Below, piece after piece: positions 21,291 through 31,930 of a stretch of DNA of 64,000 nucleotides (its first letter is position 1; each line of letters begins with the position of its first letter). Source of the stretch: Sorghum bicolor. Taxonomy: Eukaryota > Streptophyta > Magnoliopsida > Poales > Poaceae. Location of the stretch: contig NC_012876.2 of assembly GCF_000003195.3 (NCBI RefSeq), positions 58,212,407-58,276,406 on the forward strand, in the 5' to 3' direction. A model generated the notes under the pieces. That model saw only the letters and a list, made by a program, of their open reading frames with translations, had not been told where the DNA came from and made no database searches. The position numbers and the translations under genes were made by a program.

Positions 21291-22383
21291 GCAATCCTGT
21301 TGTTGGTGTGCGGACTAGGCGAGGAAATGGACGGCAGACCAAATTGGATCTCATCGTGGATGGCAGATGAGGACATGGCTAGGCCGCGTAGGACGCCGCA
21401 CACGAACGGAGGCGTGGATGAGGAGCAAGGCGAGTCAAGTGGAGACAAGGCGGGGGGGTGTTGTGCAGAGATTGGCATGGCACATAGGGTCACAGACGAC
21501 GGTGACGTGGCTACACGTGTGTTGGTATATGTTCATGCACACAGAATAATCAATAAGTGCACATATATTATACCATTATAGCACTTCACCAAGAGTAACC
21601 TAGTTTTAATATCGAACCCAAAGGAATGGGGTGAGAATAACGAAGTCTTAACTTAACCCAACTTCACAATCAAGCTAGTAAGAGTAACATACTGGAGACT
21701 AGTGAGGTCTTTTAGTTCTAACTTAGGTAAACTTTGTCTTCTATTGTTCAATCCTGGGGAAATAACTTGTATAAAACATAGGCAAAGTATGTTTCCTATA
21801 GCAACAAAGGTCATGCTAGGCCTACTAATGGGAGGTGGACCATAGAGGATTCAATGAGAGCTACAAGGATTAAAGTACTCAAAAGAGAGATGCAAACCTG
21901 AAGAACAATATGAACAAGATGCTTACTTGAATTAGAAGTCGATTACTAGAGAAATTTCAGAAGCAAGTGGAATTCCACCGCGGGACCTCCTAGAGTCTTC
22001 TAGAACCTTCCCACGTAGGTCCCACGGTGGAATTCTATGGTTTCCTTTGACGAATAGGTCCCCCATGGTGGTTTTCTAATTAAATCCTCCTAGAAATACA
22101 GATTTACCAAAAAAATCATAGAATTTATCAGTTTAAACCCTCCAAGTATATGTTGGTGATCCATTTTAGTCATTTATGCAAGGTAAGTTGATGGTTTGCG
22201 ATGTATGTTAACTACCATCAACAACATGCGGTTGGGATAGGGGGCTCAACATGAAGAGGTGAGGCTTGCTAGAAGTAGGGATTGTGGCGGATGATGTGGG
22301 GATGTCAAAGAGGTGTAGTGGCTTGGGCGGAGAAAGCGGTACAGATGGAGTGATGAAGGGGGAGAAAGAAGAGGAGGCACTAT
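21291..22383. other. no recognised gene; probable non-coding transposon DNA
   Basis: The first 250 bp is GC-rich with overlapping short frames on both strands. From 21535 the sequence is AT-rich. Two near copies of TTCCACCGCGGGACCT / TTCTATGG...GGTCCC lie at about 21975 and 22030. No family assigned. Confidence 0.4.
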
Positions 22384-22974
22384 ATAAAAGTTGGTACCTT
22401 TAGTCTCGATTGGAGCTAGGTCCCTGATAGAGCCACCACCCGAGAATAAATGACCTTTAGTCCTGAGTGGTGGCTACAATTGAGACTCAAGGTCCACTCG
22501 GGACTAAAGACCCTTACCTTTAGTCCTGGGCAGTGGCTACAACCAAGACCAAAGGTAATTTTTGGCGGGCTGCAAAATTGCGGCTCACCTTTAGTACGGA
22601 TCTACCACCTAGGACTAAAGGTGGCCCATAGATTTATTTCCCGTCCAAAACGTGTATACTGCTCTTTTTGTTAAATATTTTTTATAAATATGCTAAGAGA
22701 TGTTCACCAGTAGTCTCATTACCCATGAGATGTTCTTGCAACCAACTACCAAAAGTTTCCATGTGCCGACGCATAATCGAGGCCTAGCTTCCTTGGGAAG
22801 TTGGATCGTAGAATTTTTCCCATGTTCCTCAATGTACAGAGCCACCAAGCTGGAGTTTTGCAGAACCATATAGTGTGCTTTACGAAAAGAATCTTCATCC
22901 ATACTAATTATTGCTTTCTTTCCTAGTACTCCCTTTTCACTAACTACTACAGAAAGTTAATCATTGCCAGCTCT

Positions 22975-23400
22975 AGACCCCCTTCACCGATGGTTTTGGC
23001 CCTGTTGGTAAAAGTCGGTAGTGATAGGTGACCTTCATCACTGCTGGTTGCACGTCGGTGGTGATGACATTTACCACTGTTGGTCTGGCATACCATCCAT
23101 CATCGGCAATGAACCATCGACGTGGGGTTGGCCTACCATCCGGTAGTAATACTGGAACAATCAACGCTAGATCAGTGTACCATCCAACGGTGATGATGGA
23201 TCCATCGTCGCTGGGTGAGCGTACCAACTGTTGGTAATGATGGAACCATTATCGTTGGGCTGGCATATCATCCGGCAGTGACGATGAAAACACCAATGTC
23301 GAGTTGGTATACCATCCGACGATGATGATTGAAACAACAACATCAATCTAGCGTACCATCTGGCGGTCTGGTGTATCATCAGGCAACTTTATTTACTCCT
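22975..23400. repeat. CACTA-type subterminal repeats, ACCATCCGGCGGTGATGA family
   Basis: About ten imperfect copies of a CGGTGATGATGGA / CATACCATCC unit sit in tandem, 35-50 bp apart. They differ from both neighbouring repeat families. Confidence 0.7.
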
Positions 23401-23700
23401 CTGGTAATGAATCCAAGAACAAGAGAACATAAAGAAGATAGTAAGGTCTGCTCATGAACTCTATCAGGATGTTGCATCTACCATATGTTGGCGGTCCTTA
23501 ACTCCCATTTTTAACTGACAAATATCACATAAAACAAACTCATATAAACACCTAACTTATTAGAAGCCTAGAATGGATGGAGGAATCGAATGAAGTCTTT
23601 CACCAAGCATGAACTCTTCCATGAGCAAGAACAGAGTCAAAGAGCAATAATAGAGAGCTTGAAAAATGGCTTAGGCTTGGAGAGAAAGAAAGCAAGATTT
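23401..23700. other. spacer between subterminal repeat blocks
   Basis: No gene and no clear repeat beyond short GAGCAAGAACAGAG-like stretches. Confidence 0.4.
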
Positions 23701-23835
23701 ATGTATGGCCCTTTACTCCAAGTTGGTGGCTACAACTGAGACTAAAGGGCGGTCTTTTGTTTTGGTGGTAGCCACCAACCAAGAGTAAAGAGACGGGAGG
23801 ACCTGACCTTTAGTCCCAATGGTGGCTCCATACGG

Positions 23836-24285
23836 TTAGCAACATTTAACAAAATTTCCCCCCAAGACAACATCACCCTGCTCACCATCATCACTGCCAC
23901 TGTCTCTAATCAGATCATGGAGGCTGATGTAATCACGATCCACACTATCACTGCCCGCCGCTGCAGAGGGTTGTCGTCCCCCATCATTCACCGTCGACGA
24001 GTAACCTCCGCCGGATGCACTAGTCGCACTCAGATCTGCTTCTTCACCGTGATACATCTAGATGGTGTAATCCTTGACGAAGCCATGCCGGATCAAGTGA
24101 GACTGCACCATGTTGTCTTCCTGGAGAAGGTTGTTCTTGCAACTATTGCACGGACAAATGATGCGCTCTTGACCCAAACGCACACGGTGCTTTTTCGCAG
24201 CGGCAATAAACTTTCTCACATGTCCCAGAAAAGCGAAATCGTTGCTGACCCTCGGTATCTTATACATCCACTCTTCCCTGTACAT
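23836..24285 (-). pseudogene. CACTA transposase-associated N-terminal domain fragment
   Basis: Starting at an ATG at 24285, the frame reads MYREEWMYKIPRV, FLGHVRKFIAAAKKHRV, IICPCNSCKNNLLQE and VQSHLIRHGFVKDYTI. This is the arrangement of the transposase-associated domain at the start of CACTA transposases (W-M-Y, C-P-C-x-x-C-K-N, H-L-x-x-x-G-F-x-x-Y). A TAG at 24058-24060 breaks the frame, after which MYHGEEADL and a Ser/Gly/Asp-rich stretch continue in frame. The TNP2 catalytic core that should follow is missing, so the element is non-autonomous. Confidence 0.8.
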
Positions 24286-24639
24286 GATGACCGCGACCAC
24301 CTTGCACACACAAAGGGAGCCATATGAAAACAGTGGAAAGATTAAGAAAAAACATGTGAGTAGCCCTAGATCTAGTTTTCTCTCTCCTTCATTTGGATCA
24401 AGATGTAGATCTAGATCTAGCTCAAAACCACCTAAATAATGCAAAAGACAGAAAATGAGAGTTAGAGAGTAAGAAATCAACCTCTTGTGGTGCCCCCTTC
24501 ACCAAATCAAAGGGCAAAACCTTCCCCCTCTAAGATATCAAATATTAGGGTTTTGAGGTCAAAACCCTAATATATGGAAAAGGAGACGTGAGGAAGAAGA
24601 AGGGGGCTGTTGCTACTTATATAGGCACGACCTTAACCG

Positions 24640-24977
24640 TGGCGAGCACATTAAAGAAACTGCCATGGTTAATCACTTATTAATCGTGGCAGTTGCAGTT
24701 AGAGCAACCGCCACGGTTAAAACTTAATCGAGACGGTTGCTCTAAAGCAACCGCCACGGTTAAATATATTAACCGTGACCATCATTACAACACAATCGTC
24801 ACAGTTAATAGGAGATTAACTGTGGTGGTTATGTTATAGTGACCGACACGGTTAACGTATTAACCGAAGCGGTTTTCAGGGTGGCAGCCCAGCCTAGATT
24901 AACCGAGACAGGCCTCCAGCCCTCCTGTCTCTGTGGCCCAAAACAAAATGTCTCACAAAAGATTTTATGTAGTAGTG
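24640..24977. repeat. CACTA subterminal region with AACCGCCACGGTTAA repeats and terminus
   Basis: At least eight AACCG(C/T)CACGGTTAA-like units occur in both orientations, followed by ATGTAGTAGTG at 24967-24977, which reads CACTACTACAT outward on the minus strand. The transposase-associated piece on the same strand places this at the 5' end of that element. Confidence 0.8.
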
Positions 24978-25128
24978 GTCTCCTCCTACAAAAGCCTATA
25001 GGCTAACCGTTGGGCCGAGGAATTTGGTCACGGTTGATGCCTCCAACCTGGACTAATGCTTCTTTAGTCCCATATCCGACTTTGATCGAGACTAAAGGTA
25101 AAAACTGAAGGCATGTTCTCTACTTGTG

Positions 25129-25376
25129 AATATTATTCTCCTAGTAGAACAGTAATAACATTTTTAAAAGATTTGTTTAATGTATGCTAGCAGCCAAAAA
25201 AAACTAAACATTCATTTTTCTATCTATCTTTATTTCCATACTATATTGATATCTATATCTATGTGTCTAGTGTTAATGACATAGTGGTTCCATTAGGACC
25301 GAACAAGTAGCTTAGTCTCACATGCTAGACATGATTCACTTTCCTTGGTCTAGGCTACATTCTAACGTGTAGCTTA
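25129..25376. repeat. second copy of the host segment seen at 7577-8030, left part
   Basis: CTCCTAGTAGAACA, CTAGCAGCCAAAAA, GTGGTTCCATTAGGACCGAAC and TTCACTTTCCTTGG match 7577-7830 in order. The copy continues at 25893-25960 and, beyond the LINE, at about 48834-49555. Confidence 0.6.
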
Positions 25377-25619
25377 GGCCTTGTTTAGCTCTCAAAAAAA
25401 TTTACAAAAATTTTTAAATTTCCAGTCACATCAAATCTTGCGACACATGTATGGAACATTAAATATAGGTAAAAGAAATAACTAATTACACAGTTTAACT
25501 GTAATTTGCGAGACAAATCTTTTGAGTCTAGTTAGTCCATAATTGGACAATATTTATCAAATATAAATGAAACTGTTACAGTGTCCATTTTACCAAATTT
25601 TTTGGAACTAAACAAGGCC
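25377..25619. mobile_element. Tourist-like MITE (GGCCTTGTTTAG ends), TTA target duplication
   Basis: Inverted ends GGCCTTGTTTAG...CTAAACAAGGCC, 243 bp, flanked by TTA on both sides. Internal TTGCGAGACAAATCTTTTGAG is shared with the other copies in this window. This fits the PIF/Harbinger class. Confidence 0.92.
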
Positions 25620-25650
25620 TTAGTCTCACATGCGAGAGACGGTTCACTTG

Positions 25651-25892
25651 GTCCTTGTTTACTTCCCCAAATATTTTGCAAAATGTTCCAGATTCTCCGT
25701 CACATCGAATCTTGCGGCACATGCATGGAGCATTAAATATAGGTAAAAAAATAACTAATTAAATAATTTGCATATAATTTGCGAGACGAATCTTTTGAGC
25801 CTAGTTAGCTTATGATTGGACAACATTTGTCAAATACAAATGAAAGTGTTACTATTCACATTTTGCAAAATTTTTTGCAAGTAAACAAATCC
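25651..25892. mobile_element. Tourist-like MITE, TTG flanks
   Basis: Ends GTCCTTGTTTACTT and the complement GGATTTGTTTACTT, with TTG on both sides. It shares the core GCGAGACGAATCTTTTGAGC with the family. 242 bp. Confidence 0.85.
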
Positions 25893-26465
25893 TTGGTCTA
25901 GGCTACATGCTTACGGGTAACCTAGTCTCACATGCAAGACACCATAGGCGGAGCTACAGCTAGGCCAAAGTGGTCTACAGCCCCCCCCTTGGCTCAGAAA
26001 AAATAGCAATTCAGTGATTATAAGGCAATGGTCCACGGCCCCATTCCATCTTCAGACCCAAACATTGCAGGGTCTTCTTCTCCATTGTCTTTTGTTCTTC
26101 TAATCGAGAAACTTCAGCACAGCTGCATAGCACAGACATGACAGCGGCCAAGCGGCACCTACACCAAAGCACAATTGTGGAATCTCCGCTGCGTCACGCT
26201 ACCGCCCCCACCGGCCACCGGCCACCACCCTATGGCTGATATCGCTCCGCTCGTCGCCTTGTTCATCCTCGGTCCTCTGGTCTCTGGAGCCCGGACCTCT
26301 CTGTCTCTCTGGTCTCTGCTAGACTGCTAGCCAGCTGCCCTCTAGTCCAACCCCAATAAGAATCAGCCAATGAGTCAATCCGATCCATCTTACTGAGTCC
26401 ATGAGTGCTAATTTAGTTTGCTTGTTTTGTAGTCATTTTTTATTTGCTTTAAATTTCCATTTTTT
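25893..26465. other. host DNA left of the LINE insertion
   Basis: Includes a C-rich run at about 25981, a GC-rich stretch with CCGGCCACC repeats near 26210, and the LINE target sequence AATTTCCATTTTTT at 26452-26465. No gene supported. Confidence 0.5.
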
Positions 26466-28346
26466 GATGAAACGGTGGGGGAGCTCCCCACCCCTTTTTT
26501 TGCATTTCAAATTTAAATAAAGGAATAGTTACAAAGGCAGGAGCCGAAGATTACAAGGCAGCACGCCCAAAACAAAAAAGGCAAAACTGTTACATGTAAG
26601 ACTCTTTCCAACTACTAAGAGCAAAACTAACATTGGGTCTTGCTTTGTTACAAACTAAAGCAATTTCATCTCTGACCTGCCTTTTCTATACATGTATATT
26701 CTTCTGATCATGATCAAAGATAATGTCGTTTCTTGTGTTCCAAATGATCCAGCAGGCAGTAATGAGAATTTCTCTAAAGATGGGGTTGCCGAATTGTAAG
26801 CGTGCTTGTAAAATCATGTCCACAGGATTAAGGTTGAGATCCCAAGAAATGGGGATTGTCTTCCAGCATTCTTTACTTAAACTGCATTCAAAAAACAAGT
26901 GGAGACTGGTCTCTTCGCACCCCTGGGAGCACATCACACATGTATAGTCATCTAGGTGCATGTGTTTTCTGCGTAGAAGGTTCCTGGTATTCAGACGATC
27001 CCCCAAGAGTAACCAGAAGAAGAATTTATGGTTTCCCAGGTTGCCTGATTTCCAGAGCCATTTGAAGAGTGGAGAGTCAGGGGGAGATTTGAGGAAAAGA
27101 GAGTAGGCCTTCTTACTGCTATAGTTCGATGTTCCCCAATTGTATGACCATATATCATTGAGGTTCACATCCCATTGTCTGTTATGCATGATGTCTTGTA
27201 GTTCCTCGAGCTGTTCAGCAGCAATGTGTGGTAGAGGTAGGGGACTGAAAATCATCTCCAATGGCTGGTTGAGGAAGAACTTTATGGAGCATTTGGGTTT
27301 TCTAGTGAAGGATTAAAGCTGTGGAAATGTGTCCTTCGCTGCTTGCTCCATCCAATTGTCTGACCAAAAGAGTATTGAGTTCCCTTTATTGGGTGAGCAT
27401 GTGGAGATATTTTTGAAAATTGAGAAGAGTTTCATTATGTCTTTCCACCAGGGGGAGCCGATAGGGCTTCTTGCATGTGGAGGAATGGACTCATTTGCAT
27501 ACAGCTTGTTCCATGTTAGCTTGACCCAAGGTAAATCTGCTCTGTTATAGAATTTATCTAAGAATTTTAATAAGAGGGCCTCATTTTGTTTCTGAATGTC
27601 GATGATACCCAAGCCCCCTTGATCTTTAGGTTTGCAGGCAGTCTCCCAAGCTACAAGGCATTTTCCTTTTCTATTTATGTCTCCTTTGTCCCAAAGACAG
27701 TGCTTTCTGTAGATATCAATTTGCTTGATAACTACTGGTGGCAGCTTCAGGGTGCACATATAGAATGTTGGTAAGGCTGAGAAAACAGAGTTCACCAATA
27801 TAAGTCTGCCATTGTGAGATAGGAACTTGCTGATACCCGTGAGCCTTCTTTCCATTTTGGTGATGAGGGGAGCAAATTCAATGATAGAGGGCTTTGTCAT
27901 TCTGAAAGAGCATCTAGGCCCCTAGTGATTTCGGTGATTAATGACATTATTGATTACTATGACTAACGTGTGTTTTGCAGAGGCAAAGTCATAGGTAAGG
28001 TCATGGTATATAGGTACTCGATGGACAGGGACGTACATGCCTACTTAATAGTGGAAATCGTTTCGGTTTTCAAAGGATGGATGGACATCGTCAAGACTAG
28101 ACTAGGTCTAAGTGCCATATGGTGAAGAAGGGCACTTAGAGTAGTTTAGGACTTTGTTTTCCTTTGACCGTACTATTAAGAGGGGCTTTGATCTAGTAGC
28201 TTGACTTAGGCAAGGCTTTAGGTTTAGGTGTGGTGCACACTTGGTAAACCTAGCACTAGGCAGCTCAGAGATAGTCCTTAGATCGAGAGGAACAAACTTC
28301 GTGTTGGAGCGATCGCGTTTCGACGAAGTTTGGGTGCCCAAAGGGG

Positions 28347-28704
28347 CACCGGACACTGCACCGGACGCTCTGTGAGTGCGTCCGGTGAGGTCCTTAGCCG
28401 TTAGAACAGTGCCGTGCTTAGGGTTAGGCACCGGACGCTAGCACCGGACGCACCGGGTAGTGTCCGGTCCCTTACCCAGGGAGCTTGCAAAGTTCCCCTG
28501 AGCACCGGACGCTAGCACCGGACGCACCGGGTAGCGTCCGGTCCCATGCGCAGGGAGCATGTAAAGTTTCCCCGAGCACCGGACGGTGCACCGGACGCTG
28601 AGAGTTAGCGTCCGGTGACCTGTCAGAGAAAAGAGCAGGTAGCCGTTATGAAGCACCGGACGCTCGGTGCAGTGCGTCCGGTGCAACATAATGTGCGTCC
28701 GGTG
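28347..28704 (+). promoter_or_regulatory. palindromic CACCGGACG/CGTCCGGTG array in the 5' LTR
   Basis: About ten CACCGGAC and eight GTCCGGTG half-sites alternate, often head to head as near-perfect palindromes. They end about 50 bp upstream of the TATA box. In Sireviruses such arrays sit upstream of the core promoter and are thought to be regulatory; the binding factor is unknown. Confidence 0.8.
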
Positions 28705-28755
28705 ACCCCGTTTTCAGTAGAAAACGGTTGGCCGACCTTTAGACTTCTTGGATAG

Positions 28756-28763
28756 TATTTATA
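28756..28763 (+). promoter_or_regulatory. TATA-like box of the Sirevirus 5' LTR
   Basis: TATTTATA within GGATAGTATTTATACTCC, just downstream of the palindrome array. The same box is at 42219-42226 in the 3' LTR. Confidence 0.6.
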
Positions 28764-29450
28764 CTCCTCCACCTCGTCCATGAGAGCTCTCTTGCCCAGT
28801 TGAACATCAGAGAAACTTGTTGTGAAGCAAGAGAGTTGCAAATAGCCTAGAGAGGATTGAGTTTTGAGTGATTTCTTGAGAGAATCCTCCTCTAGTGAGT
28901 TCCAAGAGTCAAGTGTGCATCCACCACTCTCTAGTGCCTTGTTTGGGTCAAGTGAGAGTTCTTTGCTTGTTACTCTTGGTGATCGCCATCACCTAGACGG
29001 TTCGGTGGTGATTGGAGGCACGAAGATCACCCAGAGTTCTTGTGGGTGGCTTGTGTCAAGCTTGTGAGCGGTTTTGGGCGATTCACCGCGACGGAGTGTC
29101 GAAGAATCAGCCCGTAGAGAGCACTTGGTCCTTGCGCGGACCAAGGGGGAGCAAGACCCTTGCGCGGGTGCTCCAACGAGGACTAGTGGAGAGTGGCGAC
29201 TCTCCGATACCTCGGCAAAACATCACCGAGCATTTTCTTCCACTACTCCTTTACTTTCTAGCATTTACTTTGTGTTTTTACATTCTTAGAATTGCCATGC
29301 TAGAATAGGATTGGAACTAGGTTGCAAAACTTTTATCCGGTAGCTCTCTAAGTCACACTAGGCACAAGGGGTTGAATTGGAGCTTATAGGTTGCTTAAAT
29401 TTTTAGAGAAGCCCAATTCACCACCCTCTTGGGCATCTTGATCCTTTCAA

Positions 29451-29463
29451 TTGGTATCGGAGC
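29451..29463 (+). other. primer-binding site
   Basis: TTGGTATCGGAGC follows the LTR by one base. It matches the plant initiator tRNA-Met 3' end complement (usually TGGTATCAGAGC) with one change, A to G. Confidence 0.85.
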
Positions 29464-29501
29464 CTAGTGCTCACTTTTTAGGCTTCACCGCCTAGAGAAA
29501 G

Positions 29502-31913
29502 ATGTCTAACGGGGATGGACCGCCACCCATGTTCGATGGGGATGACTTCCCGTATTGGAAAATACGGATGGAGTCATACCTTGAGGCATGCGATGTAAAG
29601 TGCCTAAAAGCCGCGACCGAAGGGTTTGCCCCTCCGGAAAGAGCCACCGCTCTTACTCCACAAGAGCAAGAAAACGAGAAGTGGAATGCAAAGGCCAAAA
29701 ACCACATCTTTAGAGGTCTTTGCAAAGAGGTGTTCAACCGTGTTCGGAGCCATAAAACCGCCAATGAACTTTGGAAGGAACTTTGTGCGCTCCATGAGGG
29801 AACTAAGAGTGAACGCGAGGAACGCTATCACCTAGTGATGAACAAGCTTAATACATTTGAAATGCTTCCTAAAGAAAATGCTAATGAAATGTATTCTCGC
29901 TTGAATGTCATTGTAGAGGAGCTAAATGGACTTGGGCTTACACAAATGAGTACGGCGGATGTAGCAAGGAAGATACTATGTGTGCTTCCCATTGAGAAAT
30001 ATGGGCACATAGTAACCGTGCTCCATCAAGGCGATCTTTCCACCGCTACACCAACCACCATATTGGGGAAGATCAATGCTCATGAGATGTACATGCACAT
30101 GAACCCTCAAGATGGCTCCTCGTCGGCCAAGAAAGAAAAGAAGGACTTGGCTCTCAAAGCTTCTCACAAGGGCAAAGCCAAGAAGATTGAAGTTGAGTCA
30201 TCAACTTCAAGTGATGATGATGCATCCATTGCCCTCTTGGTGAGAAGAACCACAAAAATGTTGAAGAAGCTCAACAAGAATGGAGTCAACTTTGACTCCA
30301 AGAAGAAGAAATTCTTCACAAGTAGCAAGAGGAAGCCCATCTCCGAGATGGATTGCTACAATTGTGGTGAACTTGGGCATCTTGCTCATCAATGTCCAAA
30401 GCCCAAGAAGGACAAGTACAAGAAAAAGAACAAAGAGCAAGATGATTCAAGTGATGATGAGAAAAATGACAAGAAGCAATACAAGAAGAAAGGTGGCAAG
30501 AAGAAGGAGCACTACAAGAAGAAAAATGGCAAGGCTTATATTGTTGGTGATTGGCTCACCGACATTGAAAGCTCAAGTGGTGACTCCTCCGGCAATGAAA
30601 GTGATGATGAGAAGGTTGCCACTATCGCCATCGATGCTCCATCACCATCATCTACATCCTCTACACACCTATGCCTTATGGCCAAAGGTGACCGGAAGGT
30701 ACAAAGTGAGGATGAGAGTAGTGAAAGTGATAGCGAATATGAATCACCCTCTTATGATGAACTTGTAAAATTGCTAAACAAATACACAAAAGTCATAAGA
30801 AAGACTAGAAGTGAAAATGAAAAGCTTGAACTTGAAAATGATACACTTCTAGCAAAGCTTAACTCTAGTGATGAGCTTAGAGAACAAAATGAAATTATGA
30901 CCACTAAGCTCAATGAGCTCAAACTCTCTCTAAAAGAGCTCAAAGAAAAACATGATAAACTTGAGAGTGTTCATGATGAGCTTATCACTAGATTTAGAGC
31001 AATGAAAGAAGATCTAACAACTCTAAAAGCAAACTATGACAACCTTGAGATTGCTTATGAACTTGCAATTGATGAAACACATGTTGTTACTAACAATGTT
31101 GCTAAGCTTGATGTAGCCACATCTTGTGATGACTTACTTGTGGAGAGCACAAGCAAATGTGTTGATTGCAAGGGCAAGAAAGTGGTAGTGGCCGAGAGTT
31201 ATGAGGACACTATCAAGCTCAAGGATGAAATTGTCATGCTCAAGAAAGAGTTGCAAGACCAATCCAAGCACAAGACCATTGTGATTGAGTCACTTGATCA
31301 AGACAAGAAACTTGCATATGAGAACAAGTTACTCAAAGAAGAAAATCAATATCTCAAGCTTGGTTTGATGTATGACAAGCAAGAAGAAGATGAGACATTC
31401 ATCTTGGATGAGTTAGCTAGCAACAATGACCCAATCATCAAGAAGCTAACTCAAGAGAACAACAAGCTCAAGAAAGAGAAGGAACACCTAACCATGGGGT
31501 TAGCAAAGTTCACAAAAGGGAAGGACCTTCAAAGTGAGCTTTTCATGAACACCGTCATGAAGATGGACAAGAGTGGGATTGGCTATAAGGCTCATCAAAC
31601 AAAGCTCATCAAGTCTCTAGCCACTCATGATCAAGCAAGCAAGCCAAAGCCAAAAAGATGTTTTGAGTGTGGTCAAGAAGGACACTTTGCTCATGAGTGT
31701 AAGGCACCACTACCACCACCCTTGCCCAAGCATGCAAGACCATTTGCCTTCAATGCTCATTACATTGTAAGGAAAGACAAGTGTGGCAAGGTCAAGGTTA
31801 GCTTCATGGGGCCACCAAACAAGCAAAGGCCAAAGAAGATTTGGGTGCCAAAGCAACTAGTAGAGAAGGTCAAGGGCCCTAAGCAAATGTGGGTCCCTAA
31901 ATCTCAAGCTTGA
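29502..31913 (+). CDS. Sirevirus Gag, 803 aa
   Basis: ATG at 29502 follows the primer site by 38 bp. The N-terminal part (about residues 1-190: FPYWKIRMESYLEA, LWKELCALHEGTKSE, YSRLNVIVEELNGLG) is the copia capsid-like region. A first zinc knuckle CYNCGELGHLAHQC is at about residue 284, followed by Lys-rich and Asp/Ser-rich stretches. Then comes a coiled coil of some 250 residues (KLNELKLSLKELKEKHDKLE), a second knuckle CFECGQEGHFAHEC at about residue 720, and a basic end (KIWVPKQLVEKVKG). The chain is open throughout. A typical copia Gag is about 300 aa; the long coiled coil and second knuckle fit Sirevirus Gag. Pol is in a different frame, so it needs a shift or separate start. Confidence 0.92.
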   Translation: MSNGDGPPPMFDGDDFPYWKIRMESYLEACDVKCLKAATEGFAPPERATALTPQEQENEKWNAKAKNHIFRGLCKEVFNRVRSHKTANELWKELCALHEGTKSEREERYHLVMNKLNTFEMLPKENANEMYSRLNVIVEELNGLGLTQMSTADVARKILCVLPIEKYGHIVTVLHQGDLSTATPTTILGKINAHEMYMHMNPQDGSSSAKKEKKDLALKASHKGKAKKIEVESSTSSDDDASIALLVRRTTKMLKKLNKNGVNFDSKKKKFFTSSKRKPISEMDCYNCGELGHLAHQCPKPKKDKYKKKNKEQDDSSDDEKNDKKQYKKKGGKKKEHYKKKNGKAYIVGDWLTDIESSSGDSSGNESDDEKVATIAIDAPSPSSTSSTHLCLMAKGDRKVQSEDESSESDSEYESPSYDELVKLLNKYTKVIRKTRSENEKLELENDTLLAKLNSSDELREQNEIMTTKLNELKLSLKELKEKHDKLESVHDELITRFRAMKEDLTTLKANYDNLEIAYELAIDETHVVTNNVAKLDVATSCDDLLVESTSKCVDCKGKKVVVAESYEDTIKLKDEIVMLKKELQDQSKHKTIVIESLDQDKKLAYENKLLKEENQYLKLGLMYDKQEEDETFILDELASNNDPIIKKLTQENNKLKKEKEHLTMGLAKFTKGKDLQSELFMNTVMKMDKSGIGYKAHQTKLIKSLATHDQASKPKPKRCFECGQEGHFAHECKAPLPPPLPKHARPFAFNAHYIVRKDKCGKVKVSFMGPPNKQRPKKIWVPKQLVEKVKGPKQMWVPKSQA

Positions 31914-31930
31914 TCTCTTGTGTGTAGGTG

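Larger units (their letters stand above)
22384..25128. mobile_element. nested CACTA remnants
   Basis: An outer element is marked by CCTTTAGTCC-type subterminal repeats at 22400-22640, 23700-23830 and 25040-25100, ending in a CAC-type terminus (complement CACAAGTAGAGAACATGCC) at 25128. Inside it another element ends with a clear CACTACTACATAAAATC terminus (complement) at 24977 and has its own CCGCCACGGTTAA repeats plus a transposase-associated coding piece. A third repeat type fills 22975-23400. The left ends were not resolved. Confidence 0.65.
27903..29449 (+). repeat. 5' LTR of the Sirevirus
   Basis: 1547 bp, TGAAAG...CTTTCA. By hand count it differs from the 3' LTR at about 15 positions, plus an extra 12 bases (GCTAGCACCGGA) near 28437-28450 that lie within a repeat and could be replication slippage. 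Confidence 0.97.

Noticed and set aside
28108..28689. Minus-strand frames across the Sirevirus LTR palindromes (also 41584-42152)
   Set aside because: They are made by the repeated CACCGGACG array (protein repeats of CTGR type) and differ only as the LTRs differ.
30280..30768. 162-codon + frame inside Sirevirus gag
   Set aside because: Lys/Arg/Thr-rich shadow of the Lys-rich Gag segment in another frame.
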